Shown: piece after piece, positions 17,573 through 26,147 of the stretch
Numbering within the stretch: position 1 is the first letter of the stretch
How the letters are laid out: each line of letters begins with the position of its first letter
Source of the DNA: Oscillospiraceae bacterium
GTDB taxonomy: Bacteria; Bacillota; Clostridia; UBA1212; UBA1255
Assembly (NCBI GenBank): GCA_015069185.1
Contig: SVJB01000019.1
Location: 1-34,771, forward strand
Direction: 5' to 3'
Length of the DNA: 34,771 bases
Position numbers and translations under genes: made by a program
The notes under the pieces: generated by a model
Database searches by the model: none
What the model was told of the DNA's origin: nothing
Seen by the model: only the letters and a program-made list of their open reading frames with translations

Positions 17573-20500
17573 TTGAACAAGCGAATTATATCTATTTTAC
17601 TTTGCTTTGTAATGTTATTTAGTATGTTGGTATATACTGCACCAGCATACTCTTCAGATTTTTCACAATTGAAAGTAACGTCGGATAAAGCAACAGCAAA
17701 TCCGGGAGATACTGTAAACTTTTCGGTATCAATTGGTGCAGTCAATAATCTAGGTATCTTGGAATTTCAATTAAAGATTCCTGACGGATTGACAATTATT
17801 GAAGACAGTGTAACACTTCCAGAGGGCCTTGAGGAAACCATAGACTCCGATGGTGCAATTGTAAAACCATGGTCTGGCAGTAATTGGTTTTGGAGATATA
17901 GTGCTCAAAACAAAGGCTATACAGGTTCATCAGATCTTGTTCTTGTAACATTTACGTGTAAGGTTAATGATGATTGTGTATTTGAAGATAAAACGATTAC
18001 AGTTGAAGTAGAATCGTTCTATGACAATGAAATTAATGAGATAACCTACTCCGTTGTGCCTGTTGTCATATCAGTAGAATCGAAGCCTGTCCCCGTCACT
18101 GGCGTAACCATAGACGAGACAGTGTCTCTCAAGACCGGTCAAACAAGAACTCCGAACTACACTGTAAATCCTACAGAAGCAACAAATAAAGCTGTTTCAT
18201 TTATGTCTAATAATACCGGTGTTGCTACTGTGAACAAAACAACTGGTGAAGTAACAGGTATTAAGTCTGGTACTGCTATCATCACTATTACAACTGCGGA
18301 CGGTAACTTTACAGACACCTGCGTGGTAACGGTTGCGTGCTCTCACGCAGTCAAGAAAAGTGTTCCGGCAAAAGCTTCTGACTGCAAAAACATGGGTTGG
18401 GATGATTATATGAAGTGCGACGATTGCGATCAACTCTTCAAATCTGATGGTGTTACTGAAATAAAAGAGATTCCATTTCGTCAACTCTCCGAAAAACACA
18501 TCGGAGGAACAGCAACCTGTACTGCTCAGGCTATTTGCGATGTTTGCAATAATCCTTATGGTAATCTTGCTTTTCACAGCTATACAGTTACTGAGAAGAA
18601 AGCGGAAGCATTGAAAACCGAAGGTAACTGCCGTGACATTGCGGTTTATTACTATTCTTGCTCTGTATGTGGATTAGTAGAAAACAATGACAACCATACT
18701 TTTCTGGGAGATACCGTTCCTGATAAACACGTCGGTGGGACTACCATCATAAATGCATCTGAGCCCAATCATAAAACTCAGCAGAGCGGTTATACCGGCG
18801 ACACAAAATGTCTTGGATGTGGCGACATTATCGCATACGGTAAAACAATTCCTGCAGATGCACATATTCCTGCGGACATCTGGTTTAAAGACGAAACTCA
18901 CCATTGGAAAGAATGTAATGTTGTTGGTTGTGGAGTTGTAATAGATGGTTCCAAGACAGAACATAGTTCAGATAAGCCTGAAAACAAAGCTACTTGTCAA
19001 AAACAGGCTGTCTGTGATGTTTGTGGTGTTTCCTACGGCAAACTTGCTGTTTGCAGGACAGTATCTATTGAAATTACAGTAAAACCTGATAAGATTATTT
19101 ATCTTGAGGGGGAGTCTTTTGATAAAACAGGTATGATTGTTACTGCGTTTTGCGAAGACGACAAGAGTGCAGTAGTTACTGATTATACCATCAGTGGTTA
19201 TACATCTACACCTGGTATTAAGACAATTACTGTAACTTATGATGGTAAGACTGCATCTTTTACGGTAGATGTGATTGCATCAGGTTTTGCAGGCGGAACC
19301 GGAACAAAGAATGATCCATATCTTATTGAAACTAAGGACCAACTTGATAATGTGCGCAACTACCTTGATGCACATTTCAAGATGATTGCTGACATTGAAT
19401 TTACCGATGCAGACTTTGCTGAAGGTGGAGACTTCTACAATAACGGCAAAGGTTGGGAGCCGATTGGCATCAGCGAGAGCACCGCTTTTACAGGTGTATT
19501 TGATGGAAATGGTCATGTCATAAAGAATTTGTATATCAATAAAGATAATCATACCGGATTGTTTGCTTATGCAATAAATAGTACGATTAAGAACCTTGGT
19601 ATAGAGGATAGTAATATCTTGGCGTCTTCCTATTTCAATGCAGGAGGGATTGTTGGAGAAGCGGAAAACAGTTCTATAATTAATTGTTATAACAGCGGAA
19701 GTATCTCTGCCACAGGCTTTGGGGTGACTTACGTCGGTGGAATTGCTGGTTATGCAACAGATTGTATATTTACCGATTGCTATAACACAGGAAAAATATC
19801 TGCAAATGCTAATAACGGTGAATTCTTTTCCGTATCAGGTGGCATTGTAGGACTACTTGATGGTGGTAGATTAACTAATTGTTATAATACAGGTGACGTT
19901 TTTGTTATCTCTAATAGGACTGTTTCTGCGCAAGCAGGAGGTGTTGCCGGCGAGGTAATTAATGTAGTAGTGACTAATTGTTACAACCAAGGATACATAC
20001 ATACATCATCTAGCGGTAGTTATTCTCACGCTGGTGGAATAGCAGGAAAAGCCCACGAAAGCACAATAAACAGTTGTTACAATGCAGGGGGGATATTTGC
20101 TTACGGAAGATCCAATAGTGCAATTGCGGGTGGGATTGCAGCAGGTGCATATCATGATACCGTAGTGAATGACTGTTACAATGTCGGAAGAATATTTTCA
20201 CATACATATATGAATGCTTATGCGGGCGGTATAGCAGCTGATATAGGTGGAAACAGCATAATAACAATTTGCTATAATGTTGGCGAAGTATCTGCTATAT
20301 CTGATGCAAATAGTATTTTTATAGGTGGTATCGCAGGAGATTTGTATAGCGGTACAGTAACCAACTGCTACTACTTGGATAACATTTCCACAGGCGTAGG
20401 GAACGGTGTTGATGCTTGTATAAAATATCCATCAGCAGAGATGCAGAAACAGGAAAACTTTGATGGTTTTAACTTCAATACAGTCTGGAAAATCGATTTA

Positions 20501-23500
20501 GCTGCGGATTATACATATCCTACATTGATAGATAATTCAGATGCTATAAGCAATATCACGGAATTTGCGGGAGGAACCGGAACTAAGTATGACCCGTATC
20601 TTATCGAAACCAAGGAACATTTGAATAATGTTCGTAAGTATACCGGTTCATATTACAAACTGATTACGGATATTGTATTTACTGAAGAAGATTTTGCGGA
20701 AGGTGGAGCATTCTATAATAACGGTATCGGTTGGAAGCCAATAGGTGATGAAACTACTCCATTTTCTGGTGTGTTTGATGGAAATGGTCATGTTATCAAA
20801 AATCTGTATATCAATATTGAAAGTGACTCTGATGTATATGCCGGTTTGTTTGGGTACTTATCTAAGGGAACAATCACCAATCTCGGCATGGTAAACAGCA
20901 ATATTACAGTAATTTCATTGACACATATTAATGTGGGTGGTATTGTAGGCGGAGTGTATTATTACAGTACGATAACTAATTGTTATAATACTGGAAACAT
21001 ATACGCCGAAAACGTTCTTCCTAACACCAGTTTAGTTGTGGGTGGCATTTCGGGACGCGCAGGTAACCATGTTACAATAACTAATTGTTATAATACAGGG
21101 AAGATTTCTGCAAATATGGCATATACGGTAGAAGAGTCATATGGTAAATATGCTGGCGGTATTGTAGGTGATGCATATAATAATACAGTAATAAGGAATT
21201 GTTATAACACTGGAGACGTCTTGATAACTGTTTTGTCAACTTCGATATATAACTATATCTTCGTGGGAGGAATTTTTGGAAAAGGCGATACGAATTTTAG
21301 CTGTTATGATTGTTATAACGTAGGAAATATATCTGCAAATGAACCTAATAATAACTATTCTATAAAAGGTATTGGATATGGCGACTATGAAAATTGTTAT
21401 TATTTACAAAGTTCCAATGATAGTGGTGGACATAGTCTGCGTGATATGAAGAGACAGTCAACTTATGTTGGTTTTGACTTCGAAACTGTATGGACGATGG
21501 GTTCTGATTCGGGTTACGGCTACCCCACGTTGAAGAAAACTCCACATAAGGGTGATGTGGAAACAACAAATGATTTTGCTGGAGGAGCCGGAACAGAGAG
21601 CAATCCGTATCTTATTGAAACCAAGGAGCAACTTGATAATGTGCGCAACTATCTTGATGCACATTTCAAGATGATTGCTGACATTGAATTCACCGATGCA
21701 GACTTTGCCGAAGGTGGAAACTTCTACAATAACGGCAAGGGTTGGGAACCGATTGGCAACAACATAAATGCTTCTTATTGGTTTGTGGGTTCGTTTGATG
21801 GAAATGGACATACCATTAAAAACTTATATGTTAATAATTTTCTCCTCGCAGGTTTGTTTGGATGCGTAGTAGATGGTATGATTAAGAATCTTGGTCTGGT
21901 CGATAGTAAGATTATAGGTGAGACAGTAGGCGGAATTGCGGCTACAATATCTAACAGTACAATAATGAATTGCTATAACACCGGAGATGTGTCTTGTTCT
22001 GGAGACTTTTCGTATGCCAATGCAGGTGGCATTGCGGGAACTGCATTTAGAAGTACAATAACAGACAGCTTCAACAAAGGAAATGTTTCTGCATTGCATT
22101 TGTTTCATGAAACCAATGCGGGAGGTATTGTAGCACTGTTAATAGATAATAGTATAATTACTAATTGTTATAATGAAGGGGATGTTTTTGCCACTTCCTC
22201 AGATGATAGTTCTATACTTAATAATGCTCAAACGGGTGGTATTGCAAGTTATGTAGAGAATAGCACAGTAATTAATTGTTATAATACTGGAACCATTTCT
22301 TCGAGCTCCGTCGATGGCGCTTATACGGGTGGCATTACAGGAAAATTATCGGGTAACAGTACAATATCTACATGCTACAACATAGGCGCTGTTTCTGCAT
22401 CAGCCTCATCATATTATGCAGAAGCAGGTGGTATTGTGGGATGTGCATACGAAGGTGCAGTAACTAATTGTTACAACAACGGAGATGTGTTTGCTATGTC
22501 TGATAGCGATAATGCTGAGGCAGGTGGTGTTGTCGGATATATGTCTTTGGGAGTTATGGTGCTGACAAATTGCTACAATACAGGCAATGTCTCTGCGGTT
22601 TCTAATGACGTTGCTGTGTCAGGTGGTATTGTCGGATATATGTATAGTGGTACAATAACTGATTGCTATTATTTAGACAACATCTCCACAGGAGTAGGAA
22701 AAGGCACAGATACCTGTATAAAGTGCACCTCAGCAGAAATGAAGAAACAAGAAACCTTTGTTGGCTTTGACTTTGAAACAGTATGGGAAATTGAAGATGA
22801 AGGCTATGAATACCCGCTGTTGCAAAATAATGCTCATCACTCACCGTTATCAATCCAGATTACAACCAAACCTAACAAACTTACATATCTTGAAGGTGAA
22901 ACCTTTGACAAGACTGGTATGGTTGTTACTGCGTATTTCGACGATAATACTAGCAGAGCCGTGACGGGTTATATCATCAGTGGATACACATCCACCCCGG
23001 GTAGTAAGACAATTACCGTAAGGTACAACGGCAAGATTGCTACATTCACAGTAGAAGTTATTGCAAAGAGTTTGACACACATTGATATTACCACCAAACC
23101 CGCCAAACTCACATACCTCGAAGGAGACAGCTTTGATAAGTCTGGTATGGTAGTTACAGCATACTACGATAACGACACAAGCGTAGTGCTTAATGACTAC
23201 ACCATCATCGGTTATTCTTCGACGGTTGGTACTAAGACTATCATCGTAACTTATCAGGGTAAGACTGCAACGTTTACTGTTACCGTTAAGTCAAGAGTAC
23301 CTTCTGCTATTACATCGTTCGTACATATGATCAGTGGTAGCAATATCAGCAAGATTACTGCAGGAACAACGGCTTCTGAGTTGTTAGATGATATCAACGA
23401 AGGCGAATACTGTAAGATATTTAAGGGTAGCACAGAAGTTAGCGACGACATGGTTGTAGGAACAGGTATGACAGTTAAGATTATGGACGGCAACACAGTA

Positions 23501-23722
23501 AAAGCCACTTACACCATCATCGTAACAGGTGATACTAATGGTGACGGAGATATCACAATTACGGATATGATTGCTATTAAAGCGCACATACTTGAAAAGA
23601 CATTGTTATCGGGTGTTTCGGCGATAGCCGCTGACACCAACGGCGATGGCGAAATTGCCATTACGGACTTCATTCAGGTTAAGGCTAAGATTCTTGGTAA
23701 AGGCGAGATCATTGCGAGATAA
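17573..23722 (+). CDS. Scaffoldin-like secreted protein: N-terminal cohesin, GLUG repeats, C-terminal dockerin
   Basis: A 2049-residue extracellular protein. In order: signal peptide (1 to about 27); cohesin (about 30-168; LKVTSDKATANPGDTVNFSV ... VPVVISV); Big_2 Ig-like domain (about 172-255); a region with many CxxC pairs (about 256-495); Big_3 domain (about 497-568); three large GLUG blocks (about 571-996, 998-1324, 1333-1753), each opening with a FAGG-G-(T/A)GT...PYLIETK module and carrying many GGI(V/A)G...NCYNxG repeats; two Big_3 domains (about 1758-1906); a small linker domain; and a dockerin (about 1985-2045) with loops DTNGDGDITITD and DTNGDGEIAITD. The start is TTG at 17573, with AAAGGAG 7 bases upstream. 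The 164-base gap after the LRR gene has no T-tailed terminator and only a weak promoter candidate (TTGCTC 17414, TATATC 17436), so readthrough is possible. Cohesin plus dockerin on one chain is the definition of an adaptor scaffoldin. No catalytic domain was recognised. Confidence 0.9.
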   Translation: MNKRIISILLCFVMLFSMLVYTAPAYSSDFSQLKVTSDKATANPGDTVNFSVSIGAVNNLGILEFQLKIPDGLTIIEDSVTLPEGLEETIDSDGAIVKPWSGSNWFWRYSAQNKGYTGSSDLVLVTFTCKVNDDCVFEDKTITVEVESFYDNEINEITYSVVPVVISVESKPVPVTGVTIDETVSLKTGQTRTPNYTVNPTEATNKAVSFMSNNTGVATVNKTTGEVTGIKSGTAIITITTADGNFTDTCVVTVACSHAVKKSVPAKASDCKNMGWDDYMKCDDCDQLFKSDGVTEIKEIPFRQLSEKHIGGTATCTAQAICDVCNNPYGNLAFHSYTVTEKKAEALKTEGNCRDIAVYYYSCSVCGLVENNDNHTFLGDTVPDKHVGGTTIINASEPNHKTQQSGYTGDTKCLGCGDIIAYGKTIPADAHIPADIWFKDETHHWKECNVVGCGVVIDGSKTEHSSDKPENKATCQKQAVCDVCGVSYGKLAVCRTVSIEITVKPDKIIYLEGESFDKTGMIVTAFCEDDKSAVVTDYTISGYTSTPGIKTITVTYDGKTASFTVDVIASGFAGGTGTKNDPYLIETKDQLDNVRNYLDAHFKMIADIEFTDADFAEGGDFYNNGKGWEPIGISESTAFTGVFDGNGHVIKNLYINKDNHTGLFAYAINSTIKNLGIEDSNILASSYFNAGGIVGEAENSSIINCYNSGSISATGFGVTYVGGIAGYATDCIFTDCYNTGKISANANNGEFFSVSGGIVGLLDGGRLTNCYNTGDVFVISNRTVSAQAGGVAGEVINVVVTNCYNQGYIHTSSSGSYSHAGGIAGKAHESTINSCYNAGGIFAYGRSNSAIAGGIAAGAYHDTVVNDCYNVGRIFSHTYMNAYAGGIAADIGGNSIITICYNVGEVSAISDANSIFIGGIAGDLYSGTVTNCYYLDNISTGVGNGVDACIKYPSAEMQKQENFDGFNFNTVWKIDLAADYTYPTLIDNSDAISNITEFAGGTGTKYDPYLIETKEHLNNVRKYTGSYYKLITDIVFTEEDFAEGGAFYNNGIGWKPIGDETTPFSGVFDGNGHVIKNLYINIESDSDVYAGLFGYLSKGTITNLGMVNSNITVISLTHINVGGIVGGVYYYSTITNCYNTGNIYAENVLPNTSLVVGGISGRAGNHVTITNCYNTGKISANMAYTVEESYGKYAGGIVGDAYNNTVIRNCYNTGDVLITVLSTSIYNYIFVGGIFGKGDTNFSCYDCYNVGNISANEPNNNYSIKGIGYGDYENCYYLQSSNDSGGHSLRDMKRQSTYVGFDFETVWTMGSDSGYGYPTLKKTPHKGDVETTNDFAGGAGTESNPYLIETKEQLDNVRNYLDAHFKMIADIEFTDADFAEGGNFYNNGKGWEPIGNNINASYWFVGSFDGNGHTIKNLYVNNFLLAGLFGCVVDGMIKNLGLVDSKIIGETVGGIAATISNSTIMNCYNTGDVSCSGDFSYANAGGIAGTAFRSTITDSFNKGNVSALHLFHETNAGGIVALLIDNSIITNCYNEGDVFATSSDDSSILNNAQTGGIASYVENSTVINCYNTGTISSSSVDGAYTGGITGKLSGNSTISTCYNIGAVSASASSYYAEAGGIVGCAYEGAVTNCYNNGDVFAMSDSDNAEAGGVVGYMSLGVMVLTNCYNTGNVSAVSNDVAVSGGIVGYMYSGTITDCYYLDNISTGVGKGTDTCIKCTSAEMKKQETFVGFDFETVWEIEDEGYEYPLLQNNAHHSPLSIQITTKPNKLTYLEGETFDKTGMVVTAYFDDNTSRAVTGYIISGYTSTPGSKTITVRYNGKIATFTVEVIAKSLTHIDITTKPAKLTYLEGDSFDKSGMVVTAYYDNDTSVVLNDYTIIGYSSTVGTKTIIVTYQGKTATFTVTVKSRVPSAITSFVHMISGSNISKITAGTTASELLDDINEGEYCKIFKGSTEVSDDMVVGTGMTVKIMDGNTVKATYTIIVTGDTNGDGDITITDMIAIKAHILEKTLLSGVSAIAADTNGDGEIAITDFIQVKAKILGKGEIIAR
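19321..19466 (+). repeat. Internal repeat opening GLUG block 1
   Basis: About 146 bases coding for the block-opening module (YLIETKDQLDNVRNYLDAH and onward) are nearly identical to 21610-21755, with about ten mostly synonymous differences. The equivalent part of block 2 (near 20601) is much more diverged, so blocks 1 and 3 are the closer pair. Confidence 0.85.
21610..21755 (+). repeat. Internal repeat opening GLUG block 3
   Basis: Near-identical partner of 19321-19466. The offset of 2289 bases is 763 codons, so the reading frame is kept. Confidence 0.85.
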
Positions 23723-23733
23723 GGAGAATGATT

Positions 23734-25002
23734 ATGAAAAAGATAGTTTTTATTTTAACAGCATTTATTTTATTACTTGCGTTGTTACTTCCGATGAATA
23801 TTTCAGCGACAAGTTCAAGTGCAACTTTGAAGGGTCCAGATACGGTTCGTGCCGGTGACACCATCGTATTAAACTTCAATGTCAATGGCAGCGGAATTTT
23901 AGGTGCTTCTGGTACACTGTCCTATGACAGCAATCAGGTTACTCTGCAAGGAACCGCACAGAAGATCGCATCACCTTGGGCCGTTGAGTTTAACGGAAAA
24001 AATTTCCTTGCTTATGATAATAACCTGAGCAATCCCATCAACAGCAACAAGACTCTGTTTACCGTGACTTTTAAAGTTAAGTCCGTAGCAATGGGAACTA
24101 ATATTAAGATTTCCTATACTAATGTTAAGACCACCGATGGTAACACTGATACGAATCTTGGAACAATTTCTTATTCCAAGACTGTTGCAGCTCCGTTATC
24201 AACGAATAACAATCTGGCAAGTCTTACAGTAAGCAATGCAACAATTTCTCCTGCATTCTCTGCCGGAACAACAAAATATAGTGCAAGCGTTCCGTTTGAA
24301 GTTTCCAAACTCAATATTTCGGCAACTGCAGCAGATAGCAAAGCAAAGGTTTCTGTTAACAATTCGGAATTAACGCCTGACGGCACTACTGATGTCATAA
24401 TCACAGTTACAGCGGAGAATAACTCAAAGAAAACATATACCATTTCTGTGCATAGGGAACAAGACCCTAACTATAAGCCAAGTGGCAATAATAATTTGTC
24501 AGGAATCACGGTAGAAGGTTTCTTGCTTTCTCCCGTATTTAGCGAAGACAATATACAATACGTCGTTTGGCTACCTTACGAGACAACAAGTGTCAAAATC
24601 AACGGCACAGCAGCAGATAGCAAAGCATCTGTCGAAGTTGTTGGTGGTGTAAATCTTGTTGCTGGACAAGATAATCCGGTAAAAGTAATCTGTACAGCTG
24701 AGAATGGAGATAAGAAGGAATACACAGTAATTGTTAAAAGAGCATCTGCACATGGTGAATCCGGTGGCGAAACTATACCGCCGTCTCCAACAGCAACACC
24801 AGAACAAACAGCACCGCCTATAACAACACCAGAACAAACCGCTCAGCCTACGACAATACCCCCAGAGACGACTCCTCCAACAATTGAGCCGGAAGAAACA
24901 AACAGCGGTTTTGCTTGGTGGTGGCTGATTGTTGTATGTGCTGTATCGCTTGTTGTTGGCTTTTTGATTGGTTATTTTAGTAAAAAGAATATCAAAAATT
25001 AA
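23734..25002 (+). CDS. Membrane-anchored cohesin protein (anchoring scaffoldin)
   Basis: A 422-residue surface protein. In order: signal peptide (1 to about 25); cohesin (about 28-155; LKGPDTVRAGDTIVLNFNV ... TISYSKTVA); two cadherin-like beta-sandwich domains (PF12733-like; about 158-245 and 250-340), each opening with NNNL(A/S); a Pro/Thr-rich linker (about 348-395) suited to crossing the cell wall; and a single C-terminal transmembrane helix (about 398-416) with a short basic tail (SKKNIKN). There is no LPxTG sortase motif, so anchoring is by membrane insertion. The ATG at 23728 lies only one base from AAGGAG (23721-23726), whereas the ATG at 23734 is seven bases away, so 23734 is preferred. 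It starts 11 bases after the scaffoldin stop, and that stop overlaps its ribosome binding site: a tight operon. It probably tethers the scaffoldin through its dockerin. Confidence 0.9.
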   Translation: MKKIVFILTAFILLLALLLPMNISATSSSATLKGPDTVRAGDTIVLNFNVNGSGILGASGTLSYDSNQVTLQGTAQKIASPWAVEFNGKNFLAYDNNLSNPINSNKTLFTVTFKVKSVAMGTNIKISYTNVKTTDGNTDTNLGTISYSKTVAAPLSTNNNLASLTVSNATISPAFSAGTTKYSASVPFEVSKLNISATAADSKAKVSVNNSELTPDGTTDVIITVTAENNSKKTYTISVHREQDPNYKPSGNNNLSGITVEGFLLSPVFSEDNIQYVVWLPYETTSVKINGTAADSKASVEVVGGVNLVAGQDNPVKVICTAENGDKKEYTVIVKRASAHGESGGETIPPSPTATPEQTAPPITTPEQTAQPTTIPPETTPPTIEPEETNSGFAWWWLIVVCAVSLVVGFLIGYFSKKNIKN

Positions 25003-25066
25003 TAACAAAAGATGATACTAAAATTTATGTAATAAGACTCAAAATACTAATAATACGAATCTTTTT

Positions 25067-25102
25067 AAGTAGACATATAAAAAACGTATGTCTACTTTTT
25101 TT
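25067..25102 (+). terminator. Intrinsic terminator of the cohesin operon
   Basis: A perfect 11-bp stem, AAGTAGACATA (25067-25077) with TATGTCTACTT (25087-25097), has a 9-base loop and a five-T tail (25098-25102). It lies 65 bases after the stop of the anchoring cohesin gene and clearly ends that transcript. Confidence 0.9.
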
Positions 25103-25639
25103 ACATTAAACCAGGGAACTATATTATACGTGGTTGCACAAGCAGACTACTTTTGTACCAGTTCTTGTTCTTCTCCAAATAAAAATATATCAAGAACCAG
25201 CGAAGGATTATATTGTCATCACATAGATGAAGATAAGGCCTTTAAACTTTCAGAAAAAGAATATGCGTTAAAATATCCGTTTGATTATCAAAAAGCGGAA
25301 AGATTGGTGTATTGCAATCTATTAGAACATTTGCTATTGCATATAAAAATCGCAGAAAAAAATAAAGATATAGAAATGCCGAATGTTCAAGAACTTGGAA
25401 TCGGCGGAGCCGTGTTTATTTGTTGGGATATTAATTCTTGTTATTATCGTTCAATACCAGAATGGAAAAATGCTACTCGCTCAAAAATTATAAACGATAC
25501 TAACAATTACATAGATATACTTAAATATTTTTTGCGAATTACTCAAAGCGATAGTAGATATAACAGAATAGTAACTAAAGAAACTATTGCACGAGATTTT
25601 AGAGGCAATATCGTTGTTGAAGTATTTGAAAGAATATAA
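25088..25639 (+). CDS. HNH-like nuclease domain protein, probably 5'-truncated
   Basis: The open frame gives up to 183 residues. LYCHHIDED (about 41-49), followed by RLVYCNLLEHLLLHIKI (about 72-88), matches the H-H...N-L..EH...H pattern of HNH endonucleases whose domain ends in an EHxxxH helix; DFCTSSC-like cysteines near residue 23-27 may add a zinc knuckle. The only ATG, at 25088, lies inside the right arm of the terminator at 25067-25102 and has no ribosome binding site. A GTG at codon 15 (25130), with AGGGA upstream, is an alternative start. No promoter was seen after the terminator, so the gene may be a fragment that lost its 5' end, or may be poorly expressed. The C-terminal half is not recognised. 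Confidence 0.5.
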   Translation: MSTFFTLNQGTILYVVAQADYFCTSSCSSPNKNISRTSEGLYCHHIDEDKAFKLSEKEYALKYPFDYQKAERLVYCNLLEHLLLHIKIAEKNKDIEMPNVQELGIGGAVFICWDINSCYYRSIPEWKNATRSKIINDTNNYIDILKYFLRITQSDSRYNRIVTKETIARDFRGNIVVEVFERI

Positions 25640-26097
25640 GACTAAAAACCAGATAAGAAGATCGCATCCAAAAAATAAAGTTCTTTCTAGTGGCGATCGT
25701 AACAGGAAAAGCCGCGTCGCAAACGAGTACTAGTCATAATCATTTCGCAAAGAAAAATAATTAACAGTATAAAAAAAGTCGTCGAAAGGAGACGGTAATA
25801 GGATCCCCTTCAAAAGGTAAAAATTGACAAGCGCATCTAGTAATGCTATAACAAAAATTATTTAAATTTCTACATTTTTCATTTCGGAACTTTTATACAT
25901 TTTCGTTGTAGCATTTACAAGAAACGCAAACTTTTCTCACTTCGGCACCTTTTCGACATGTTTTCACCGCTGGTTTGGTTAATATCCATGGAAAATACAC
26001 AAACTTTTCAACGAACAGGGTGAAAAAGCACCGTTTTCAGCCGCAGTTTGATCAGAACACAGATAATCGCTGTAGTGAAGAATCTCAGCAAATAAAA
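25640..26097. other. Gene-free stretch with orphan promoter and degenerate repeats
   Basis: No ORF of note on either strand. It contains GATCGC/GCGATC arms around 25660-25710, an AAAGGAG-like site near 25787 with no following frame, the consensus-like promoter at 25824-25852, and after it about 240 bases of pyrimidine-rich sequence with loosely repeated units: TTCGGAACTTTTATACATTTTC (25883-25904 region) resembles 25941-25965, and CGCAAACTTTTC (25925-25936) resembles CACAAACTTTTC (25998-26009). It may be a decayed mobile-element edge or an unannotated RNA. Confidence 0.4.
25824..25852 (+). promoter_or_regulatory. Orphan sigma-70-like promoter
   Basis: A perfect TTGACA (25824-25829), 17 bases, then TATAAC (25847-25852). 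It points rightwards into a region without ORFs, towards the 3' end of the convergent exporter operon. It could drive a small RNA or antisense transcript, or be left over from a lost gene. Confidence 0.6.
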
Positions 26098-26129
26098 AGC
26101 GTGGCATATCTGCTATGATATGCCACGCT
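26098..26129 (-). terminator. Intrinsic terminator of the exporter operon
   Basis: A perfect 13-bp stem, AGCGTGGCATATC (26098-26110) with GATATGCCACGCT (26117-26129), has a 6-base loop. On the minus strand it is followed by TTTTTATT. It lies 19 bases beyond the stop of the last ABC gene. The plus-strand side lacks a T tail. Confidence 0.9.
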
Positions 26130-26147
26130 CATTTGTATGTGGTGTTT

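Noticed and set aside
25864-25873. AATTTCTAC, reminiscent of the start of a Cas12a CRISPR repeat
   Set aside because: It occurs once, with no regular repeats, spacers or cas genes; in AT-rich DNA this is chance.
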